The notes under the pieces are model-generated. The model was not told the origin of the DNA. It saw nothing but the letters and a program-made list of their open reading frames with translations, and searched no databases. This document shows, piece by piece, positions 25,996 to 33,846 of a stretch of 38,584 bases of DNA (the stretch's first letter is position 1; every line of letters begins with the position of its first letter). Source of the DNA: an uncultured Bacteroidales bacterium (GTDB lineage: Bacteria > Bacteroidota > Bacteroidia > Bacteroidales > Muribaculaceae); the NCBI GenBank assembly GCA_947176235.1, contig CAMWPM010000019.1, positions 1 through 38,584 on the forward strand. The letters run 5' to 3'. The position numbers and the translations under genes were made by a program.

Positions 25996-28077
25996 TTATC
26001 GTCCTCCTGCCGTGGACTGATCCGCATCACCACTCACGTTGATGAGTTTGTTGGCTTTGCGTTTCTGACGTCCCCACTGCAGGTTGTAGTTTATGTTGAT
26101 GTAGGGTATCCGAAAGTCAGTGCGAATGTGACTTTCATTGGTGTTCCAGTGACTTAGCGATTTGTAGCCCTGGTCGTATCTGCCGAAGGGTAACAGGCAA
26201 CCGACTGAAAATCCCCATTGCTTCCAGTTGTAGTTGAGATCGATCATGTTCAGATCCTCTCCCCACGAAATTCTCTCGCCCCACAGATCACGCTGAGCAC
26301 GCACATACTGAGCTGAAAGCGTGAAACCCCAGTGACGTAACTGCAGGGAGGCATTTCCGCTCCACGCGCTGTTGGTGAGGCGATAGCCTGTTCCCCTCAT
26401 CCGTTCGGCACGCCACTGCAGGTAGCCGCTGAGCATTAGCCATCCGGGTATCACGTCGATCTGCGGTGCAAGGAAAAGCGAGACGTTCTGCAAGCCACGG
26501 CTGTTTTCGTAGGTGGTCACAAGTTTATCCTCTTCCCATCTAAGCAGCGGCGTAATGGCATTAGGCGACGAGAACGCCCTCACGCCAAACTGCCCGTAAA
26601 CTCTTGGAATCTGAAAATTATAGCGGAGAGTGAGCATATAGCTGTTAGCCGTCTTTATGTCAGGGTTGCCGATTCGCCACTGAAACCCGTCGATCTGCTG
26701 GGGAGTGGGATTAGTCTCTGCCAGTGAAGGGGTCGACTGCCACGATTCGAAATTCAGGCGGAACTGATGGCGCTGATTTACGCTGTAGGTGATTGATGCC
26801 TGCGGGCGGATGTTCCATGAATCGCTTCCAAGATTTGTCTCCCGGAAAAGAAAACTCGTGTATTGTGCACCGATTCCCGCCGTCATGGTAAAACGGTTTA
26901 TCCTGCGGAAATATTCCGCAAAGAAATATGCCTTGTCCTGACGCTGGTGGAAAATCTGCCCTCCGAGATTCTCGTATTTCGATCTGTTACGATTGGCAGT
27001 ATATGAGGCTCCCGCAGTAAGACGCGACGTTTTCCAATTCTTTATGTAGTCCGTCTCTATCGCATATACCTGATTGCGATCCTTGATATTGGTGCGTATA
27101 TCGGTAAGATACCCGTAGACAGATTCAATATAGTCAGAAAATGTCCTGCCTAAGTAGTACTGGCTCCGGAAATCCATAACAAAGATATTTCCTCCGGAAA
27201 AATGCTGTTCCCAATATGCTGAAAGTGAAGGACGGGTGCCTTTATCTCCCTGTATGTCAGTCACCATTATGTCGCTCTCGCCATTGTCGGTCGACATTAA
27301 TCCGTAATATGCCAGTCGGTTGGTAGGCTGAATAAACCCTCTCGCGTCAACAACGATGATCGTAGTGTCGGGTTTAATGTAATTGTATGATGCCCAGAGA
27401 TTGCCTATTGAATTGTCGATGCGGCCGCCGAGTGGTGTCTCGTTGCGTGTCAGTGTCTGTCCGTCGGGGAAAGTGAAAGTCTCCTTGTAATCACGGTGAG
27501 CTTTTAGATCCTCAGTCAGCTTGTAGCCTCCGCCTACTTCAATCTGCGATCTGCCGAAATTGAATTTCGCACTTGAATTGTATTGTCCCCACGCATTTTT
27601 GAGAGACTGCATGGTGAAGAGCATCAGTGAACCGCCCACTGTCGGATTCTGTACGATGAAGTTGAGCACCGTATTGGCAGCGTTATATCTCAGTCCTGGA
27701 TTTTCGATCCACTCCACACGCTTGATAGTGGTGGGGATAAGATTCCTGACCTGATCCACAGATGCTTCACGGCCGTTGATACGCACCTGCACTGACTGCC
27801 CCGCAGAAGTGATGGTGCCAAGTGCATCACTAACAGAAAGCGACGGGATCATCAGATTGGAGAGTAGCTGCACTCCGTTCTTTGAATTGGCTACGGCACT
27901 CTGCGAGGGATGATAGACATCCATATCCGCTTTGTGGATTACTTTCGGTGCTTCTATCACGATTTCCTCTAACTGATGGTTTTTAATCGTATCGGAAACC
28001 TCCGTCTGCGCCGACATCATTACGGTAGCCATTGTGGCAATGGTCAATACCAAGATAAAAGTCAAAACTGGTTTCAT
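25996..28077 (-). CDS. TonB-dependent receptor-like outer membrane barrel
   Basis: 693 residues with a signal peptide ending near SAQ (about 24). A short segment QLEEIVIEAPKVIHKADMD (about 35-53) occupies the place of the TonB box. A plug-like domain follows (SVQVRINGREASVDQVRNLIP, IKRVEWIENPGLRYNA, VLNFIV), then a large barrel. There is no carboxypeptidase-regulatory domain and no SusD partner, so this is the OMP_b-brl_3 type of receptor rather than a SusC. The ligand is unknown. Its promoter region is shared with a divergent short gene and contains a symmetric operator (28137-28202), so it is probably tightly regulated. Confidence 0.88.
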   Translation of the reverse strand: MKPVLTFILVLTIATMATVMMSAQTEVSDTIKNHQLEEIVIEAPKVIHKADMDVYHPSQSAVANSKNGVQLLSNLMIPSLSVSDALGTITSAGQSVQVRINGREASVDQVRNLIPTTIKRVEWIENPGLRYNAANTVLNFIVQNPTVGGSLMLFTMQSLKNAWGQYNSSAKFNFGRSQIEVGGGYKLTEDLKAHRDYKETFTFPDGQTLTRNETPLGGRIDNSIGNLWASYNYIKPDTTIIVVDARGFIQPTNRLAYYGLMSTDNGESDIMVTDIQGDKGTRPSLSAYWEQHFSGGNIFVMDFRSQYYLGRTFSDYIESVYGYLTDIRTNIKDRNQVYAIETDYIKNWKTSRLTAGASYTANRNRSKYENLGGQIFHQRQDKAYFFAEYFRRINRFTMTAGIGAQYTSFLFRETNLGSDSWNIRPQASITYSVNQRHQFRLNFESWQSTPSLAETNPTPQQIDGFQWRIGNPDIKTANSYMLTLRYNFQIPRVYGQFGVRAFSSPNAITPLLRWEEDKLVTTYENSRGLQNVSLFLAPQIDVIPGWLMLSGYLQWRAERMRGTGYRLTNSAWSGNASLQLRHWGFTLSAQYVRAQRDLWGERISWGEDLNMIDLNYNWKQWGFSVGCLLPFGRYDQGYKSLSHWNTNESHIRTDFRIPYININYNLQWGRQKRKANKLINVSGDADQSTAGGR

Positions 28078-28112
28078 AAGTTTTTTTGTTGTTGAGTTCT
28101 ACTTTCACGATG

Positions 28113-28120
28113 CAAAATTA
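28113..28120 (-). promoter_or_regulatory. -7 box of the receptor gene
   Basis: TAATTTTG on the - strand is an exact match. There is no -33 TTTG at 19-21 nt; the nearest is at 27 nt, inside the operator arm. The start should be near 28107, with a 30-nt leader. The missing -33 box suggests dependence on an activator. Confidence 0.6.
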
Positions 28121-28136
28121 TATCGGCAATTCATTC

Positions 28137-28202
28137 TGTGCCATACCCAAAAGTGTACTTTCGCTTTCCAACCCGAAAATATACCCATTTGGGTATGGCA
28201 CA
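28137..28202. promoter_or_regulatory. symmetric double-dyad operator between divergent promoters
   Basis: The arms TGTGCCATACCCAAA (28137-28151) and TTTGGGTATGGCACA (28188-28202) are a perfect 15-bp inverted repeat with 36 nt between them. The right arm lies in a dyad of its own, ATACCCATTTGGGTAT (28181-28196). The left arm starts a degenerate version of the same dyad, ATACCCAAAAGTGTAC (28143-28158). Each arm ends exactly 16 nt from its -7 box (28113-28120 and 28219-28226). The arms therefore cover about -30 to -44 of both promoters. TACCC-N4-GGGTA has the layout of a Crp/Fnr-type site, and a Crp/Fnr-type gene lies at 29722-30285. That assignment is inference. Confidence 0.8.
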
Positions 28203-28218
28203 ACGGGAGAGGTTTTCC

Positions 28219-28226
28219 TACTTTTG
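28219..28226 (+). promoter_or_regulatory. -7 box of the Rossmann-like gene
   Basis: TACTTTTG is an exact match. As on the opposite strand, a TTTG occurs only 27 nt upstream, within the operator arm. The start should be near 28232, leaving a 36-nt leader. Confidence 0.6.
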
Positions 28227-28267
28227 CACTGTATCTCCACGTAATAGCATAGAGTAAGGCCAGATAT

Positions 28268-28789
28268 ATGACAGACGAAGAAAAAGATCTTATCAATGAC
28301 TGCCGGATAATGATAGTCGGGACAGGTGATTTCATCAGCTATCTGATGACTGAGCTAAGCGTGATCGGCTTCGACAGAATTCAGAAAGTGACCTCTCCCT
28401 TAACCATGCCGGGCACTGAGGGGATACTGATAGAATACATCGGATCCGGATCGTCTCTGGCGGTGGTGGGTGACGAGATTCCGATGATTTATCCATTCGA
28501 CTTTATCAAAGGGGCAGGGGTGATAGTTGTGTTTCCCGGTGACGACAGAGGTTTTCTGAATGAAGATAACGTACGGCTTTGGGCTGCAGAGTATATGTCG
28601 GGCTACAGCGCTTTCTGGAATATGGATGGTTATGACTGGCTACGTGAAGTGTTGCCGGAAATAAGGGCGCACATGACAAGTGACGAGGCACAGAAGTTGG
28701 CGGCTCATCTATGTGCAAGGATCGCTGCCAACATTGCTGTCGGCAGGAAGGTGAAACGGTTCCCGCGATTCTACTTAGTTGAGAGTTGA
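28268..28789 (+). CDS. hypothetical protein with Rossmann-like N-terminus (possibly ThiF/MoeB-related)
   Basis: 173 residues. The N-terminus CRIMIVGTGDFISYLMTELS (about 12-31) has the strand-loop-helix form of a nucleotide-binding Rossmann fold and resembles the start of ThiF/MoeB/HesA proteins. The glycine pattern is incomplete and no adenylation or zinc motifs follow. A second hydrophobic strand GAGVIVVFPGDD lies near 77-88. The C-terminal third is helical. No firm family can be given. It is divergent from the TonB-dependent receptor and shares its operator, so a linked role is likely. Its last three codons and its stop are made of a 7-bp tandem repeat. Confidence 0.68.
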   Translation: MTDEEKDLINDCRIMIVGTGDFISYLMTELSVIGFDRIQKVTSPLTMPGTEGILIEYIGSGSSLAVVGDEIPMIYPFDFIKGAGVIVVFPGDDRGFLNEDNVRLWAAEYMSGYSAFWNMDGYDWLREVLPEIRAHMTSDEAQKLAAHLCARIAANIAVGRKVKRFPRFYLVES

Positions 28790-28805
28790 GAGTTGAGAGT
28801 TGAGG
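28778..28805. repeat. 7-bp tandem repeat GTTGAGA, four units
   Basis: GTTGAGA occurs three times in tandem (28778-28798), followed by GTTGAGG (28799-28805). The first two units overlap the 3' end of the Rossmann-like gene and supply its TGA stop (28787-28789). Purine-rich GAGAG-type sequence continues to about 28820. Confidence 0.9.
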
Positions 28806-28826
28806 GCTGAGAGGGTAGAGGCTCAA

Positions 28827-29630
28827 CTATAGTAGTTTGTTGTTGGCTGCGGAGACGATTGCTTCGGTGATATTGCGCACGCCAAGTTTTTCGAATATCT
28901 GTTTGCGATATTTCTTGATCGTGTCGGGCGACAGACACATTCGATCGGCTATCTCTGTCATTGTAAGACCTTGAATTGAAAGCGTGATTACGGACTTTTC
29001 ACCATTTGTGAGCGTCGGCGTGCTTCGTTTATCCCAGCGATGTGTCAATCGGTTGTATTCGTAAAAATCGGGTGACCCCACACGACGAATTTCTATATGT
29101 CCGGGCGTGGTGTGATTGGACGCCGAAACGACACAAAGCGCAAGCCACACACGGCCGTCGGAGGTCAGGGCGAGTGAAGTGAGCTTATGGTTAATGAGGA
29201 TGGGGTGACCTTCGTTGAGAATGTGAAAGTCATACTGGATATACCACTCGGAACGTTCGTTAACGTCAATGTCGCTGAAGAAAGAGAATCCGGCACGATT
29301 GATGTCGATCAGGAGTGACTGCTCATTCTTCGGTACATATTCAAGATAGAAGCGATAGCCTAACTTTTTCATCTGCTCCGGCGACAAGCCGCACAGAAAC
29401 ATCGGGTTGGGCGACACATATAGAAAGTTCTGCCGGAAATAGTCGATAATGTAGACGCTCTGATAAGTGGAGCGGGCAAAAGCCTCGGCTGTGCGGATAT
29501 AATCCTCCGCACGGCTGTAATCGAGTTCGTCCGGAAGCTTCACCTCATTGTCGGGAATGAAAAATTCGTCAATATTACCTTGCATAGACTTGATGGCGGG
29601 TTTAAGCGAAAAATGCGCAGTCTCACTCAA
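28827..29630 (-). CDS. LuxR-type transcriptional regulator with PAS-like sensor region
   Basis: 267 residues. The C-terminal 61 residues (about 207-267) are a GerE/LuxR helix-turn-helix: LTNGEKSVITLSIQGLTMTEIADRMCLS, then PDTIKKYRKQIFEKLGVRN. The N-terminal part (about 45-200) is predicted PAS-like (VYIIDYFRQNFLYVSPNPMF, GLSPEQMKKLGYRFYLEYV), without a response-regulator phosphorylation site. Such proteins in Bacteroidetes act as small-ligand or redox-sensing regulators, but no ligand is visible. It converges on the Rossmann-like gene. It is one of two nearby candidates for binding the 28137-28202 operator. A consensus -7 box (TAATTTTG, 29660-29667) lies just upstream. Confidence 0.87.
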   Translation of the reverse strand: MSETAHFSLKPAIKSMQGNIDEFFIPDNEVKLPDELDYSRAEDYIRTAEAFARSTYQSVYIIDYFRQNFLYVSPNPMFLCGLSPEQMKKLGYRFYLEYVPKNEQSLLIDINRAGFSFFSDIDVNERSEWYIQYDFHILNEGHPILINHKLTSLALTSDGRVWLALCVVSASNHTTPGHIEIRRVGSPDFYEYNRLTHRWDKRSTPTLTNGEKSVITLSIQGLTMTEIADRMCLSPDTIKKYRKQIFEKLGVRNITEAIVSAANNKLL

Positions 29631-29659
29631 AATTACGAAAAAGAAAAGACCCGCCTGTT

Positions 29660-29667
29660 CAAAATTA
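29660..29667 (-). promoter_or_regulatory. candidate -7 box of the LuxR-type gene
   Basis: TAATTTTG on the - strand matches the consensus, and no -33 TTTG is found at the expected spacing. It is identical to the -7 box of the receptor gene, which also lacks a -33 box. Confidence 0.45.
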
Positions 29668-29721
29668 AGGAAAAATGCCCGTTGGCGGATAAAATATTAA
29701 CCTGTGTTAATAATTTGACAA

Positions 29722-30285
29722 TTATTTGCCCAAAATTTTCTTACGGATGCGGCAAAGAGAGACGGGTGAAATCTGGAGGTACTCGGCAATTTCTTTCTGG
29801 GGAACGTCCTGTTCGATCTGCGGATGTTCGTTGATGAGGTCGATGTAACGTTCTGCCGGAGTCTGGGCATACAATGAATAGTATCTTCTCGCCAATGACA
29901 CATAAGCCGACTCCATGAACAGACGTCCTTGCCGGCAGATGTTGATATCCTTTTCAAACAATGCGGGGAGGACTGATGCGTCCATTATCCATGCTTCCCC
30001 CTTTTCTCCCGCTACGATGTCGAACATTGCAGGTGCATTGTTCATGCACGACGGATAATCGCCGAAAAGGGCTTCGGGGAAGGCAAATCCTCCGATCTTG
30101 CTGACTCCTGCCACGGTGTAGATCAGATAGCCGGATTTCAGATATCCGCAGATATTTGTCGGCTCTCCACGTCGACACAGAAAATCACCACGCTTAAACG
30201 TCACAAGACTGCCACGGCTTTCTATCAAGTCGTGCCAGAAGCGTAGGTTGAGCCCCTCGATATGAGTGTTGAAGTGACGCTTCAT
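29722..30285 (-). CDS. Crp/Fnr-family transcriptional regulator
   Basis: 187 residues. The N-terminal cyclic-nucleotide-binding-like sensor domain (about 15-125) includes VTFKRGDFLCRRGEPTNICG and KSGYLIYTV. A dimerisation helix follows (about 100-150, AYVSLARRYYSLYAQTPAERY), then a short helix-turn-helix at the extreme C-terminus (QKEIAEYLQISPVSLCRIRKK). The length is shorter than E. coli Crp but usual for Bacteroidetes members. There is no Fnr-type cysteine cluster. It starts only 11 nt after the DEAD-box helicase stop and may be read through from nadE. It is my preferred candidate for the TACCC-N4-GGGTA operator at 28 kb. Confidence 0.9.
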   Translation of the reverse strand: MKRHFNTHIEGLNLRFWHDLIESRGSLVTFKRGDFLCRRGEPTNICGYLKSGYLIYTVAGVSKIGGFAFPEALFGDYPSCMNNAPAMFDIVAGEKGEAWIMDASVLPALFEKDINICRQGRLFMESAYVSLARRYYSLYAQTPAERYIDLINEHPQIEQDVPQKEIAEYLQISPVSLCRIRKKILGK

Positions 30286-30296
30286 GCAATGTGGCG

Positions 30297-31679
30297 TTAC
30301 TGCAGCTGACCGTTATTCTGTCCTTCGGGACGATTCCCCCCGGCTTTCTTCTTTCGGTTGCCATGGCCATTGCGATTGGACCCGCGTCGTCGGCTGCTGG
30401 GGTCGGGTTTACGGTCGGCTGATGGTCCGTTGACAGTGTTCTGTCGGTTCTTGCTGCGGTGGGGCTGTCCCCCGCCACGCTGTCCGTGACGGCGACGTCC
30501 GTCGCCACCTCGATTTCCCCCTCGTCCGGGCTTATATTCGGGAGCGTCACCCAGTTCGCCAGGCAGGGTCTCTTTCGGCACTTCTTTTTCAAGGAAATCC
30601 TCGATCATCTTGAACTTGCCCTGCTCGCGCTCGCTGACGAACGTCACAGCCTTGCCGTCGGCCCCGGCGCGGGCGGTGCGTCCGATGCGGTGTACGTAGT
30701 CCTCGGCTTCGTGGGGGACGTCGTAGTTGACCACCATCGAGATGTCGTCGATGTCGATGCCGCGAGCCACGATGTCGGTGGCTACGAGAATGTCGGTGCG
30801 TCCGGCACGGAAGGCGAGCATCACGTCCTCGCGCACATTCTGGTCGAGATCGGAGTGCATTTCAGCCACCGCGTAGTGTGACTGGCGGAGAGCGCGGGAG
30901 AGTTCCTTTACCTTGATTTTGGAAGAGGAGAATACGATAACACGTTTGGAGTGAACGGTGCGGAACAGGTGCTTGAGCAGTGCGAGTTTCTGCGTCTCAT
31001 AGCAGACGAAAGCTGACTGATGGATGTTGCTGCCGGGCTTTGACACGGCGAGTTTCACTTCGGCGGGTTCGGTCAGGATCTTCTTCGCCATCTGCTGTAT
31101 TTTCGGGGGCATTGTGGCGGAGAACATGAGAGTCTGGCGGTCGGGGGGAAGTTGCGCGGCAATCTGCATTATGTCGTCGTAGAAGCCCATGTCGAGCATG
31201 CGGTCAGCCTCGTCGAGGACGAAAAACGAAACTTCAGAAAGATCGACGTAGCCCATCTGCATGTGGGCGAGTAGCCTGCCCGGGGTTGCGATCACGATGT
31301 CAGCTCCTTCCTTGAGGGCACGCTGCTGCTGGGCGAATACGGGTCCGTCAGTGCCGCCGTAGATCGCCACGCCGGAGACGGGCACGTAGTAGGAAAATCC
31401 CTGAAGCTGCTGGTCGATCTGCTGGGCAAGCTCGCGGGTGGGGACCATTATGACGCAGTTGATGGCATCGGATGGAAGGCGATAGTCGTCGATCATGGAG
31501 ATGACGGGGAGGAGGTAAGCGGCAGTCTTGCCTGTGCCTGTCTGAGCGCAGGCTATGAGATCCCTGCCTTCAAGAGCCTTGGGTATGGCGAGTTCCTGTA
31601 TGGGGGTGCAGTCCTCGAAGTGCATTGCTTCGAGGGCGTCGAGCATGTCGTCGCTAAAATCGAATTCGTTGAATTTCAT
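30297..31679 (-). CDS. DEAD-box RNA helicase (RhlE-like)
   Basis: 460 residues from the ATG at 31679 (MKFNEFDF). The frame is open further upstream to 31865, but that part overlaps nadE and lacks helicase similarity. Motifs from this start: Q-motif Gln28 in CTPIQELAIPKAL, Walker A AQTGTGKT (45-52), PTRELAQQ, DEAD in VLDEADRMLDMGF, SAT in MFSATMPP, DIVARGIDID and HRIGRTARAG. A C-terminal basic tail rich in Gly, Arg and Asn (about the last 80 residues) is typical of RhlE-type helicases in ribosome assembly or RNA decay. The nadE stop lies 26 nt upstream. Confidence 0.94.
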   Translation of the reverse strand: MKFNEFDFSDDMLDALEAMHFEDCTPIQELAIPKALEGRDLIACAQTGTGKTAAYLLPVISMIDDYRLPSDAINCVIMVPTRELAQQIDQQLQGFSYYVPVSGVAIYGGTDGPVFAQQQRALKEGADIVIATPGRLLAHMQMGYVDLSEVSFFVLDEADRMLDMGFYDDIMQIAAQLPPDRQTLMFSATMPPKIQQMAKKILTEPAEVKLAVSKPGSNIHQSAFVCYETQKLALLKHLFRTVHSKRVIVFSSSKIKVKELSRALRQSHYAVAEMHSDLDQNVREDVMLAFRAGRTDILVATDIVARGIDIDDISMVVNYDVPHEAEDYVHRIGRTARAGADGKAVTFVSEREQGKFKMIEDFLEKEVPKETLPGELGDAPEYKPGRGGNRGGDGRRRHGQRGGGQPHRSKNRQNTVNGPSADRKPDPSSRRRGSNRNGHGNRKKKAGGNRPEGQNNGQLQ

Positions 31680-31705
31680 TTCGGGTCGGTGATGTGTAGT
31701 GGGAA

Positions 31706-33637
31706 TCAGTCGAGGTCGGCGAGCCATGAAGCGGATGACGCGTCGGAAGGCATGCGCCAGTCGCCGCGGGGGGAGAGGCATACGCTTCCCACCTTGGGTC
31801 CGTCGGGGAGGCATGAGCGCTTGAACTGCTGGCTGAAGAAGCGGCGGACGAACGTGCGAAGCCATTTCTTAATCGTCACGTCGTCATAGCTTCCATTGAA
31901 TGCCTGTCGGGCGAGCTCGAAGATCTTGGCGGGGGTGAAACCGTAGCGGAGCGTGTAATAAAGGAAGAAGTCGTGCAGCTCGTAGGGCCCGACGAGATCC
32001 TCGGTGCGCTGGGCGATATCGCCGTCGGCGGTGGCGGGGAGGAGTTCGGGGCTGATGGGGGTGTCGGCGATGTCGAGCAGTGCATGACGCTCCTTCTCGG
32101 AGGGCGCTACGGATGCGAGCCAGCGCACGAGGTAGACGACGAGAGTCTTGGGGACACCGACGTTGACACCGTACATGGACATGTGGTCGCCGTTGTAGGT
32201 AGCCCAGCCCAGGGCAAGCTCCGACATGTCGCCTGTGCCCACCACCATGCCTCCTGTGGCATTGGCGATGTCCATTAGTATCTGGGTGCGCTCGCGCGCC
32301 TGCGAATTTTCGTATGTGACGTCGTGCACTTCAGGGTCATGGCCGATGTCGGCGAAATGCTGGCGTACGGCGGGTGCGATCGATACTTCGCGGATGGTGA
32401 CGCCGAGTGCTTCCATGAGGTCGACGGCGTTGCGATGGGTGCGTCCGGTCGTTCCGAATCCGGGCATCGTCACTCCGATGATACCTGTGCGGGGGAGCCC
32501 GAGGCGATCGAAGGTGCGTGCCGCCACCATGAGTGCGAGTGTGGAATCAAGTCCACCGGAAATTCCGATGGTCACTGACTTACAGCGCGTGAAGTCGAGG
32601 CGTCGGGCAAATCCCGCCACCTGGAGGCTGATGATTTCCTCGCAGCGCTCGGAGATGTCGGCGTCGGTGGAGGGTACGAAGGGGCGCGGATTGACCCGAC
32701 GCAGGAGTCCACCGTTGAAAGCTCCGTCGGGGTCGGATGAGGAAACGGAGACGAAGTGATACTCTCCGTTGGCTTCCGCCACACGGCAGTCGCCCCACGA
32801 CGATGAGTGACGGCGGTCGTATCCGAGCGCCTCGAGGTCAATGTCGGCGATCTCGATCTTCGGGCCGGAGCTCCATCGGGCGCTCTCGGCAAGGATGGTG
32901 CCGTTTTCGGCGATGACCGCCTTGCCGTCAAACACGAGGTCGGTCGACGATTCGCCGAATCCGGCGGCGGCATAGACGTAGGCTGCCATGCATCGCGCCG
33001 ACTGCTGGGTGATGAGTGAGCGGAGGTAGGAGTATTTGCCGATCACGTCGTCGGAAGCCGAGAGGTTGACGATCACGTCGGCACCGGCGAGGGCGAGGCG
33101 TGAGGAGGGGGGGACGGGTGTCCACAGGTCCTCGCATATTTCGATGCCCACGGTGCCTTCGCCAACTCCGAAGAGAAGGCGGGTGGAGAGCGGCACGGCA
33201 CCGAAGTCGCCCATCTCGATCATCTCGCTGACCTCGGCACCGGAGCGGAACCAGCGTTTTTCGTAAAATTCGCCGTAATTGGGGAGATACGTCTTGGGGA
33301 CGAGTCCGCGTACGGCACCGTCATGCACCACGGCGGCACAATTGTAGACGGCATTTTCAAATTCAACGGGGACGCCAACCACGGCTGTGATGTGCAGCCC
33401 TGATGTGGCGTTGGCGATGTCGGTAAGGGCGTCGAGGGCTGAACGGAGCAGGCGTGAGGACATGAATAGGTCGCCGCATGTGTAGGCGGTCACCGACAAT
33501 TCAGGGAACACTGCAAGATCCACTCCCTGGAGGTCAAGACCGGTGATGCACTCGATGATAGACTCGGCGTTGGCGCGGCAATCAGCCACATTCACGCCAG
33601 GCGCCACGGCGGCGACTCTTAAAAAACCGTATTTCAT
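31706..33637 (-). CDS. nadE: glutamine-dependent NAD+ synthetase
   Basis: 643 residues from the ATG at 33637 (MKYGFLRVAA), which matches the usual family start. An upstream in-frame ATG at 33679 would add 14 unlikely residues. The N-terminal nitrilase-type glutaminase has the catalytic triad Glu46 (FPELSVTAYTCGD), Lys115 (PKTYLPNYGEFYE) and Cys168 (GIEICEDLW). The C-terminal synthetase has the pyrophosphate-binding SGGLDS (360-365) and the GTGDMSELALGW and GVPKTL motifs. It makes NAD+ from NaAD using glutamine nitrogen, the last step of NAD synthesis. It heads a - strand unit with the helicase and perhaps the Crp-type gene. Confidence 0.96.
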   Translation of the reverse strand: MKYGFLRVAAVAPGVNVADCRANAESIIECITGLDLQGVDLAVFPELSVTAYTCGDLFMSSRLLRSALDALTDIANATSGLHITAVVGVPVEFENAVYNCAAVVHDGAVRGLVPKTYLPNYGEFYEKRWFRSGAEVSEMIEMGDFGAVPLSTRLLFGVGEGTVGIEICEDLWTPVPPSSRLALAGADVIVNLSASDDVIGKYSYLRSLITQQSARCMAAYVYAAAGFGESSTDLVFDGKAVIAENGTILAESARWSSGPKIEIADIDLEALGYDRRHSSSWGDCRVAEANGEYHFVSVSSSDPDGAFNGGLLRRVNPRPFVPSTDADISERCEEIISLQVAGFARRLDFTRCKSVTIGISGGLDSTLALMVAARTFDRLGLPRTGIIGVTMPGFGTTGRTHRNAVDLMEALGVTIREVSIAPAVRQHFADIGHDPEVHDVTYENSQARERTQILMDIANATGGMVVGTGDMSELALGWATYNGDHMSMYGVNVGVPKTLVVYLVRWLASVAPSEKERHALLDIADTPISPELLPATADGDIAQRTEDLVGPYELHDFFLYYTLRYGFTPAKIFELARQAFNGSYDDVTIKKWLRTFVRRFFSQQFKRSCLPDGPKVGSVCLSPRGDWRMPSDASSASWLADLD

Positions 33638-33704
33638 AATGGCGAAGCTCCGTAATGAATAATAAATGTAAGAAGCCATAACCGGGTGAGGGCAAAGGCG
33701 ACTA

Positions 33705-33735
33705 CAAAGATAAAAAAAAGCCGCCTAATAATAAA
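33705..33735 (-). promoter_or_regulatory. promoter of nadE
   Basis: -7 TATCTTTG (33705-33712) is exact on the - strand, with a one-mismatch -33 TTTA (33732-33735) 19 nt upstream. The start should be near 33699. The -33 box lies 4 bp from the -33 box of the divergent rpmB promoter. Confidence 0.6.
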
Positions 33736-33739
33736 AAAA

Positions 33740-33771
33740 TTTGGCAATTAGCGGAAAAATTACTTACTTTG
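33740..33771 (+). promoter_or_regulatory. promoter of the rpmB-rpmG operon
   Basis: -33 TTTG (33740-33743) is exact, with a 20-nt spacer to TTACTTTG (33764-33771), a -7 box with one mismatch. The start is expected near 33777, giving a leader of about 126 nt. Confidence 0.65.
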
Positions 33772-33784
33772 CACTCTGTTTCAG

Positions 33785-33846
33785 GGACTATGTCAACCAA
33801 GTCCTCGGGAAGTGATGCACCCGTGGATGATATGAGCACGGCATAA
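33785..33846 (+). promoter_or_regulatory. structured rpmB leader with a possible 18-codon leader ORF
   Basis: Two hairpins lie in the leader: GGACT/AGTCC (33785-33804) and CCGTG/CACGG (33821-33841). An open frame from the ATG at 33790 to the TAA at 33846 encodes MSTKSSGSDAPVDDMSTA. Either the RNA structure or the short peptide could control the ribosomal protein genes. No known leader family was recognised, and the short ORF could be chance. Confidence 0.35.

Noticed and set aside
31578-31592. A TTGGGTATGGC match to the 28-kb operator arm
   Set aside because: It is within the helicase coding sequence, has no second half and no promoter nearby; best read as chance.
31680-31865. N-terminal extension of the DEAD-box helicase frame
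   Set aside because: It overlaps the nadE 3' end in another frame and is not helicase-like; the family start MKFNEFDF lies at 31679, 26 nt after the nadE stop.
33638-33679. Longer nadE start at 33679
   Set aside because: It adds 14 residues before the usual MKYGFLRVAA start.
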